A DNA stretch of 64,000 nucleotides from positions 1 to 64,000 of the forward strand of contig JACKLO010000010.1 of the NCBI GenBank assembly GCA_024235915.1. The letters run 5' to 3'. This document shows, one piece after another, positions 20,800-27,944 of the stretch. The notes beneath the pieces are model-generated. The model did not search any database. It saw only the letters and a program-made list of their open reading frames with translations, and was not told the origin of the DNA. The number at the start of each line of letters is the position of its first letter. Position 1 is the stretch's first letter. The DNA comes from Burkholderiaceae bacterium. GTDB lineage: Bacteria > Pseudomonadota > Gammaproteobacteria > Burkholderiales > Burkholderiaceae_C. Both the position numbers and the translations under genes were made by a program.

Positions 20800-21603
20800 T
20801 TGTTCCGTCTGGTCACGCTCAACCTCAACGGCATCCGGTCGGCGGCCGACAAGGGCTTCGTCGAATGGGCGGCGCAAACGGACGCCGATTGTATGGGCGT
20901 GCAGGAAATCAAGGCCCAGGACGACGTGGTGAGCACTCGCTTCAAAGCGGTGGGTGGCCTCGACGGCCACTTCCACTACGCCGAGAAGAAGGGCTATTCC
21001 GGCGTGGGGCTGTACACCCGCAAGGCGCCCAGCGACGTGATCGTGGGCTTCGACGGCGGCGAGTTCGACGGCGAGGGCCGTTACGTGGAGACCCGCTACG
21101 ACACCGCCCGCCGCAAGCTCAGCGTCATCAGCTGCTATTTCCCCAGCGGCTCCAGCGGCGAAGACCGGCAAGCCGCCAAGTACCGGTTCCTGGATCTGAT
21201 GTTTCCGCACCTGCAGGCCCTGAAGGCCGAGCGCGAGTTCATCCTGGTGGGCGACATCAACATCGCCCACCAGGCGCAGGACCTGAAGAACTGGCGCAGC
21301 AACCAGAAGAACTCCGGCTTCCTGCCCGAGGAGCGGGCCTGGATGACGAAGCTGCTGGGCAGCGGGCCCGATGAGGCCGGTCTGGTGGACGTCTATCGCC
21401 GCCTGCACCCCGACACCACCGACACCTGCTACACGTGGTGGAGCAATCGCGGCCAGGCCTATGCCAACAACGTGGGCTGGCGCCTGGACTACCACCTGGC
21501 CACACCGGCGCTGGCGGCCAAGGCGCGCACGGCGGCGATCTACAAGGACCGCAAGTTCAGCGACCACGCGCCGCTGACCATCGATTACGACTTCAAGCTC
21601 TGA
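20800..21603 (+). CDS. xth: Exodeoxyribonuclease III (AP endonuclease family)
   Basis: 267 residues from TTG 20800. The TTG has an ideal ribosome-binding site (GGAGG at 20790-20794, five bases away) and gives the family N-terminus FRLVTLNLNGIRSAADKG. The in-frame ATG at 20788 lacks any such site and overlaps pyrE's own start. Active-site segments are GVQEIKAQ (metal Glu), VGDINIAHQAQDLKN, WRLDYHLATP and SDHAPLTIDYDF (catalytic His). It acts in base-excision repair. The order and divergent arrangement with pyrE is common in betaproteobacteria. Confidence 0.94.
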   Translation: MFRLVTLNLNGIRSAADKGFVEWAAQTDADCMGVQEIKAQDDVVSTRFKAVGGLDGHFHYAEKKGYSGVGLYTRKAPSDVIVGFDGGEFDGEGRYVETRYDTARRKLSVISCYFPSGSSGEDRQAAKYRFLDLMFPHLQALKAEREFILVGDINIAHQAQDLKNWRSNQKNSGFLPEERAWMTKLLGSGPDEAGLVDVYRRLHPDTTDTCYTWWSNRGQAYANNVGWRLDYHLATPALAAKARTAAIYKDRKFSDHAPLTIDYDFKL

Positions 21604-21627
21604 CGGCAGCGCTGTCGCGCGGCTGCC

Positions 21628-21670
21628 GGGCGGCGGTCCGGACCAGGCTCGCGGCCTGGAGGCGCCGCCC
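21628..21670. terminator. Nested hairpin between xth and a convergent gene
   Basis: An 8-bp stem GGGCGGCG/CGCCGCCC (21628-21635 with 21663-21670) encloses a second hairpin CCAGG/CCTGG (21643-21647 with 21655-21659). It sits in the 96-nt convergent gap, where a terminator is expected, but there is no U tract on either strand. Confidence 0.35.
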
Positions 21671-21699
21671 AGTGCCCAGTCGGCAAGCGCCCGTGTGGC

Positions 21700-21939
21700 T
21701 CACGCCACCTGGCGAACCTGATCGCGGATGAATGCGCGGCCCTTGCGCAGCGCGAACGACATGGCGTCGTCGGCCGTGGCCCAGCGGTGGCCGCACGACA
21801 GGCGGTCGTCACTGAACAGCTCACGGCCTCCCTGGCGCGGCTGCACCACCAGCGCGGCGGTGTAGCCGTCGCCGACGGGCGACTCCAACGCGCCCACGTA
21901 GATGCGGTAGGCGCCTTCGGTGACTTCCTGGAAGTACAC
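21700..21939 (-). CDS. Small protein of unknown function
   Basis: 79 residues from GTG 21939, chosen because GAGGAG lies seven bases upstream. I do not recognise the family. It is a soluble, mixed-charge protein with segments YFQEVTEGAYRIYVGAL and LVVQPRQGGRELFSDDRLSC, a single Cys-Gly-His (CGHRW), and an Arg/Lys-rich C-terminal helix (FALRKGRAFIRDQVRQVA). Such a pattern of short strands then a basic helix could be a small dsRNA-binding-like or regulatory fold, but there is no direct evidence. The upstream open frame adds only poorly conserved-looking residues. Confidence 0.65.
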   Translation of the reverse strand: MYFQEVTEGAYRIYVGALESPVGDGYTAALVVQPRQGGRELFSDDRLSCGHRWATADDAMSFALRKGRAFIRDQVRQVA

Positions 21940-22121
21940 GGCGGTTCTCCTCGATGAATCAGCGGCAGGGGCCGGACGACCCGACACGCGCATCGTGCGC
22001 GCCTGCGCGCACATTGACCATCCACCTCAGGTGGGCACCCTGACGGGGGATCGGCCCGGATGCCGACGGGATGCCCCCGGGCGTAAGCTCAGCCGACTTC
22101 CCGCCACCGAAGACCTTGCCG

Positions 22122-25100
22122 ATGCAGCCTTCCTACCTGCGCATGCCCACCCTCGCCGGCGACCTGCTGGCCTTCGTCTGCGACGACGACCTCTGGACTG
22201 CGCCGGCCGCGGGCGGACGGGCGCAGCGCGTCAGCGCCGGGCGCGGCGAGCCGGCCTGGCCCAGCCTGTCACCCTGCGGGCAGTGGCTGGCCTACACCGG
22301 GCGCGACGAAGTGCATGCCGAAGTCTTCGTGATGCCCGCCACCGGCGGCCCGGCACGACGGCTGACCTGGTTCGGCGCCGACACCCAGGTGCGCGGCTGG
22401 TTGCCCGACGGGCGCATCCTGTGCATCAGCACCGCGGGGCAGCCTTTCGTGCGCAACCACCAGGCCTGGGCGGTGGACGCGGCCGGCGGTGCGCCAGAAC
22501 CGTTGGTGCTTGGCCAGGTCAACCATCTGGCGCACGGACCTGGCGCGGTGCGCGTGATCGGCCGCAACACGGCCGACCCGGCGCGCTGGAAACGCTACCG
22601 CGGCGGCACCGCGGGCCGGCTGTGGGTGGATGCCGACGGCAGCGGCAGCTTCCAGCCCCTGGCCCTGCCCGGCAATGTCACCTGCCCGATGTGGATCGGC
22701 GATCGCCTCTGGTTCCTGGGCGACCACGAAGGCGTGGGCAACCTCTACAGCTGCACGCCCGGGGGCGAGGATCTGCAACGCCACACCGACCACGCCGACC
22801 ATTACGCACGCAATGCCGCCACAGACGGCCGGCGCATCGTCTACCAGTGTGCAGCGGCGCTGTGGCTGTTCGACCCGGCCACGGGCTCGTCGCGGCCCGT
22901 GCCGCTGGAGGTGCCGGCGGCCCGCGCGCAGACCGCCGCGCGTGGCATCGATGCCGCGGCTCACCTGGGCACCGTCCACTTGCACCCCCAGGGCCACTCG
23001 GTGGTGATGGACGTGCGCGGCCAGTGCGTGAGCATGGGGCTGTGGGAAGGGGCGGTGCACCAGGTCGGCCCGGCCGCTGGCGTGCGCCACCGCCACGCGC
23101 ATTGGCTGGCCGACGGCCGCACGCTGGTCGTCGTCACCGATGGTGGCCCGGAAGGCGAGGAGCGCCTTGAGCTGCACGGCCCCGACAGCCACCGGGTGCT
23201 GCCGTGGCCTGCGGCTTCGCTGGGGCGGGTGGTGGACATGGCCGCCGCGCCGCGTGGCGACGCCGTGGCGCTGTCCAACCACCGCAACCAGCTCTGGGTG
23301 GGTGACGCCGTCAACGGCACCCTGAAGCTGGCCGACCACAGCGACGCCGGCCGCATCGACGACCTGGCCTGGTCGCCCTGCGGCGGCTGGCTGGCCTACG
23401 CCTGCTGGACCACCGGGCGCCACCGCGGCATCCGCCTGCTGGAGCTGGCCACGGGGCAGGTGACGGCGGTGACAACGCCGGAGTTCCACGACTGGAGCCC
23501 GGCCTTCGACCCCGAGGGCCGATGCTTGTACTTCCTGTCCAACCGCACCTTCGACCCGGTCTACGACAGCCTGCAGTTCGAACTCAGCTTTCCGCGCGGC
23601 GCCCGGCCCTATGTCGTGCTGCTGCGTGACGATGTGCCGCCCCCCTTCGAGCCAGCGCTGCGCGGCTTGGGCAAGGCGGAACCGGATGCGGATGACGCGC
23701 CATCGGCCAAGACCCCTGGCGAAGCGAACGTGACCGAGCCGCTGCGCATCGACGTCGACGGCCTGGCGCAGCGTGTGCTGCCCTTCCCGGTGGCCGAAGG
23801 CCGCTTCGGCCGCATCGCGGGCGCCCGTGGTGGCCGGGTGCTCTGGACCCGGTTGCCCATCCCGGGTGCCCATGGTCGTGGCGGCCACAAGGAAGGGCCG
23901 GGCGTGCTCGAGCGCTTCGAGTTCGCCACCGGCGACGCCAAGGCCCTGAGCCCGGGCGTCGACAGTTTCAGCGTCGCCGCCGACGCCGTGACGGTGCTGC
24001 TGCGCGCCGACAAGCGGCTGCGGGTCATCGCCGCCGACGCCGATGCGAAGGACAAGGCCGACGACGACAAGCCCTCACGCCGCAGCGGCTGGCTGGACCT
24101 GTCCCGCGTACGCCTGATGCTCGACCCACCGGCGGAATGGCGCCAGATGCTGCGCGAGGTCTGGCGTCTGCAGCGCGACCAGTTCTGGGTCGAGGACATG
24201 TCGGGCATCGACTGGGCCGCCGTGTGGGCGCGTTACGCGCCGCTGTTGCCGCAGGTGGCCACGCGGGCCGAACTGTCGGACCTGATCTGGGAACTGCAGG
24301 GCGAACTGGGCACCTCCCACGCCTACGAGATGGGCGGCGACCACCGCCAGCCGCCGGCCCTGGGTCTGGGCCACCTCGCCGCCGACTTCGCCTGGGACGG
24401 CCAGGGCTGGGCCATCACGGCACTGGCCGAAGGCGACGCCTGGGACCCCGAGGCCACGTCACCGCTGGCCTTGGCCGGCGTGCAGGCGCGTGTGGGCGAA
24501 CGCATCGTGGCCGTCAATGGACAGCCGCTGGCGGCCGACCGCCCCCCGCAGGCCTTGCTGCGCCGGCAGGCCGGGGCCAAGGTGGCGTTGACGCTGGACG
24601 GCGACCGTGGCCGACGCGAGGTGCTGGTCAAGCCGCTGGCGGACGAGGCGCCGGCGCGCTACCGCGCGTGGGTGGAAGGCCGCCGCGCGTGGGTGCACGC
24701 CCAGAGCGGCGGCCGCGTGGGCTACCTGCACGTGCCGGACATGATGTCCGCCGGTTTCGCCGAGTTCCACCGCTACTTCCGCACCGAGTGCGACCGCGAC
24801 GGGCTCATCGTCGACGTGCGCTACAACCGCGGCGGCCACGTCTCCGAACTGCTGCTGGAGAAACTGGCCCGGCGCCGCATGGGCTACGTCATGGCGCGCT
24901 GGCAGCGGCCTTCACCCTACCCCGACGAATCCCGCGCCGGCCCGGTGGTGGCGCTCACCAACGAGCACGCGGGCAGCGACGGCGACATCTTCAGCCACGG
25001 CTTCAAGCTGCTGAAGCTGGGCACGCTCGTGGGCACACGCACCTGGGGCGGCGTCATCGGCATCTGGCCGCGCCACACATTGGCCGACGGCAGCACCACC

Positions 25101-25346
25101 ACGCAACCGGAGTTCTCGTTCTGGTTCGAGGACGTGGGCTGGGGCGTGGAGAACCACGGCACCGATCCGCAGCTGGCCGTGGACAACGCACCGCAGGACG
25201 CCGCCGCCGGGCGCGACCGGCAGCTGGAGACGGCACTGGACACCGTGCTGGCGGCGATCGAACGCGAGGGGGTCAGCCGGCCCGCGTTCACGCCACGGCC
25301 GGTGCTGGCACCGCCGCCGCTGCCGCCACGGCCGGCGTCCTCCTGA
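22122..25346 (+). CDS. Tricorn-type S41 serine protease
   Basis: 1,074 residues from ATG 22122, close to the archaeal tricorn protease (about 1,070). The N-terminal two-thirds is two beta-propellers with repeated blades such as GEPAWPSLSPCGQWLAYTG and DDLAWSPCGGWLAYACW. After a linker come the helical C1 domain, a PDZ domain (VGERIVAVNGQPL) and the S41 hydrolase domain. All tricorn active-site positions can be aligned: Ser732-His733 in GTSHAYEMGG, nucleophile Ser952 with Asp953 in AGSDGDIF, and Glu1010 in ENHGTDPQ. There is no signal peptide, so it is expected to be a cytosolic peptide-degrading enzyme. No tricorn-factor aminopeptidases are encoded nearby. Confidence 0.92.
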   Translation: MQPSYLRMPTLAGDLLAFVCDDDLWTAPAAGGRAQRVSAGRGEPAWPSLSPCGQWLAYTGRDEVHAEVFVMPATGGPARRLTWFGADTQVRGWLPDGRILCISTAGQPFVRNHQAWAVDAAGGAPEPLVLGQVNHLAHGPGAVRVIGRNTADPARWKRYRGGTAGRLWVDADGSGSFQPLALPGNVTCPMWIGDRLWFLGDHEGVGNLYSCTPGGEDLQRHTDHADHYARNAATDGRRIVYQCAAALWLFDPATGSSRPVPLEVPAARAQTAARGIDAAAHLGTVHLHPQGHSVVMDVRGQCVSMGLWEGAVHQVGPAAGVRHRHAHWLADGRTLVVVTDGGPEGEERLELHGPDSHRVLPWPAASLGRVVDMAAAPRGDAVALSNHRNQLWVGDAVNGTLKLADHSDAGRIDDLAWSPCGGWLAYACWTTGRHRGIRLLELATGQVTAVTTPEFHDWSPAFDPEGRCLYFLSNRTFDPVYDSLQFELSFPRGARPYVVLLRDDVPPPFEPALRGLGKAEPDADDAPSAKTPGEANVTEPLRIDVDGLAQRVLPFPVAEGRFGRIAGARGGRVLWTRLPIPGAHGRGGHKEGPGVLERFEFATGDAKALSPGVDSFSVAADAVTVLLRADKRLRVIAADADAKDKADDDKPSRRSGWLDLSRVRLMLDPPAEWRQMLREVWRLQRDQFWVEDMSGIDWAAVWARYAPLLPQVATRAELSDLIWELQGELGTSHAYEMGGDHRQPPALGLGHLAADFAWDGQGWAITALAEGDAWDPEATSPLALAGVQARVGERIVAVNGQPLAADRPPQALLRRQAGAKVALTLDGDRGRREVLVKPLADEAPARYRAWVEGRRAWVHAQSGGRVGYLHVPDMMSAGFAEFHRYFRTECDRDGLIVDVRYNRGGHVSELLLEKLARRRMGYVMARWQRPSPYPDESRAGPVVALTNEHAGSDGDIFSHGFKLLKLGTLVGTRTWGGVIGIWPRHTLADGSTTTQPEFSFWFEDVGWGVENHGTDPQLAVDNAPQDAAAGRDRQLETALDTVLAAIEREGVSRPAFTPRPVLAPPPLPPRPASS

Positions 25347-25388
25347 CGCGTTGCGCGGGGCTGGGCGTGAGGGCGAGCGACCGGGCCC

Positions 25389-25703
25389 TCAGCGCCCCGG
25401 CGGCGCGCTGAACAGCTTGGCGGCCCGGCCCTTGAGTTCCAGCAGTTCGCTGGGCGTCACGGAATAGCGGCCGGTGACCGCGTTGACCTCGACGCGGAAT
25501 TCCACTTCCTTCTTGCCGTTGGACAGGATGCCGCAGCTGAACTCGTAGTCCTCGCGTTCGGCCGGGAAGCCCTCGGTGGCGACGTCGTAATCCTGGTGCT
25601 TGACGTCGTAGATGTCGCCACTGGCGAGGTCGAGCACGCCGGTGGCCCGCACTTCGTCGTCGCTGAACTCGTCGACGATGGTGATGGGCAGTTTCAGGTC
25701 CAT
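25389..25703 (-). CDS. Small acidic protein of unknown function
   Basis: 104 residues, acidic and soluble, with no signal peptide or membrane segment. It starts MDLKLPITIVDEFSDDE and continues in alternating beta-like segments (ATGVLDLASGDIYDVKHQDYD, then EDYEFSCGILSNGKKEVEFRVEV), ending in a Lys/Arg-rich helix. It looks like a compact beta-sheet domain that I cannot name. It converges on the tricorn-like protease gene with a 42-nt gap. Confidence 0.7.
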   Translation of the reverse strand: MDLKLPITIVDEFSDDEVRATGVLDLASGDIYDVKHQDYDVATEGFPAEREDYEFSCGILSNGKKEVEFRVEVNAVTGRYSVTPSELLELKGRAAKLFSAPPGR

Positions 25704-25841
25704 GGCGCGCTCGCTGGAAAGGGCCCGTCATTCTAGGAGCCTGTGACGCACCCCCCAATTTGAGGCCCGGGGAATCGCCGGCGCTTCCTGCTTCACCGGA
25801 CGTGGGCCGTCGATGCCCGCGTCAACGAAGGAGCAGCAACG

Positions 25842-27805
25842 ATGACCCGATTCAGCAAGAGCACCCTGGCCGCCGCGGCAGCCATGGCCCTGGCCGCGTG
25901 TGGCGGTGGTGGGGGTGGCGACGGTGGCAACAGCAGCAACACGCCGCCGGTGGCAGCCGCCGGTGCCGACCAGATGGCGTCGCGCACTTCCGCCGTCACA
26001 CTCGACGGCCGCGGCAGCAGCGATGCCGACGGCAACACGCTCAGCTACCGCTGGCGGCAGACGGCGGGCACGGACGTGACCGGCGGCTCCGGCGTGCTCG
26101 AAGGCGCCACGCCCAGTTTCACCGCGCCGGCGGACGTGCAGACGCTGGAGTTCGAACTCGTGGTCAACGACGGCACCGCCAGCAGCGCCGGCGACCGCGT
26201 GATGATCCACGTGCTGGAAGACGCCGCGGCCGCGCTTTTCGTGGATGCTGCGGCCGGCAGCGACAGCAGCGGCACCGGCAGCATGGCGGCGCCGTACGCC
26301 ACGGTCCGGCACGCGCTCGCCCAGGTGGGCAGCAGCCAGGGCGACCTCTACCTGCGCAGCGGCAGCGGCCAGACCTACGACGAGTCGGGCAGCACCCTGG
26401 CCATGCCCTCGGGCACCAGCCTGTACGGTGGCTACGGCAGCGGCTGGGTGCGCGATGCCGACGCCCGCAAGGCCGAAGTGCGCACCAACTCCCTGGGCGT
26501 GCGCTACAGCGCGGTCAACCACGACACCTGGGTCAGCGGTCTGATGGTGCGCGCCGCCGGTTCGGCCAACGCCGGCGACAGCGTGACCGGCATTCGCGCC
26601 ACGGGCAACGGCGCGGCGCGCATGACGGTGGCGTTCAACGACGTGGTGGCCGGGGACGTTGGCCCAGGCACGGCGGACAGCCCGGCCAGCAGCTACGGCG
26701 TCTACGTGACCAGCATGGCCTTCGCGGACGTGCACGACAACAGCATCACCGCCGGTGCCGGTGGCATTGGCTCGGCCGGCACGACCGGCGCCCGCGGCGC
26801 CGACGGCAGCAACGGCAGCAACGGCAATCGCGACAGCGGTCGGCGCGCGCCGGGCGGCAGCGGCGGGCCCGGTGGCAACGGGGGCTCCGGCGGAGAACGC
26901 GGTGGTGGCATCAATGGCAACGGCGGTGCCGGTGCGACCGGCAACGATGGTTCGGCGCCGCTGGGCGGCAGCGTGCCCGGTGGCAGCGCGGGCAGCGCGG
27001 GCAGCGGCAACACCGCCGACGGCGGCGGTGGCGGCGGGTTCGGCAACACCGGCGGGCCGGGCATGCCCGGCGTGGCCGGGGGAGGCGCCGGGACCACCAA
27101 CGCCAGCTTCATGGCCGCTCGCGGGGCCACGGGCGGCACCGGTGGCGTCGGCAGCGGGGGCGGCGGCGGCGGCGGCGGCGAGGCCAACAACGTCGGTGTC
27201 GTCGGCGGTGGCGGGGTGGTGGCGGCGAAGGCGGCGCGGGCGGCGCCGGCGGCAGCGGCGGCTGGGGCGGCGGCGCGTCGGTCGGTGTCTGGTTGTACGC
27301 CGTGGCCCAGTCGGCGGTGATGGACAACACCATCGTCGCCGGCACCGGCGGCGTCGGTGGCAGCGGAGGCGCCGGCGGCAGCGGCGGTTCGGGCGGGGCG
27401 GGCGGCGGCGGGGCCGCCGGCGACGACCAGGGCCTGCTGGGCCGCGGCGGCGGCGGCGGCGACGGGCGCGACGGCGGCAACGGCGGCGGCGGCGGGCGTG
27501 GCGGCGCCGGCGGTGGCGGGCCGTCGTACGCCGTGGTGTTCGGTCCCGGCGTCGCGGCCAGCGTGGCCGGCAATGTGCTGACCAGCGGCAGCGGCGGCGG
27601 CGGCGGTGCCGGCAGCACGGGCGGCAATGGCGGTGAAGGCGGCTACAGCTTCACGCTGTACGACATGGACCCGTTCGACGGCGTGCTGCCGACCCTGGGT
27701 GACGGGAACAGCTTCGCGGTCGGTAACCCTGGTGGTGGCGGTTCGACCAGCGGCAGCAACGGCAGCGCCGGCCAACCGGGACGCAGCGGACAGCGCAACT
27801 GGTGA
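25842..27805 (+). pseudogene. Gly-rich PKD lipoprotein, interrupted by a -1 frameshift
   Basis: The 5' frame (25842-27320) begins with a lipoprotein signal whose lipobox is LAAC (Cys20). A PKD-like domain (PPVAAAGADQMASRTSAVTLDGRGSS...) follows, then a DUF1565/beta-helix-like segment (FVDAAAGSDSSGTGSMAAPYATV), then GGxGG-rich sequence. Near 27214-27217 (four G's) the Gly pattern jumps to another frame, which continues GGSGGWGGGASVGVWLYAVAQ and ends at 27805 in GQPGRSGQRNW. Adding one G restores a single frame of about 654 codons. This may be a true mutation, a sequencing error in a G-rich tract or slippage. The protein resembles the Gly-rich giants at 53-64 kb in composition only. Confidence 0.75.
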
Positions 27806-27827
27806 GTCCGCAGCCGCGGCGGACCTC

Positions 27828-27854
27828 GGGGTGACCTTCGGGTCACCCCTTCTT
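27828..27854 (+). terminator. Rho-independent terminator after the Gly-rich lipoprotein gene
   Basis: A perfect 9-bp stem GGGGTGACC/GGTCACCCC closed by a TTCG tetraloop and followed by TTCTT, 22 nt after the stop codon at 27805. This is a textbook stable UUCG hairpin. The convergent kinase gene ends at 27945, so it may act in both directions. Confidence 0.85.
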
Positions 27855-27944
27855 GCATGACGATCCTGAGCGCGGAAGGCGCTCGCGCCGTTGATCTTCG
27901 GTCACCCCGACGCGGGTGCCAGGTCAGCGACCGGCGTCCCGACG

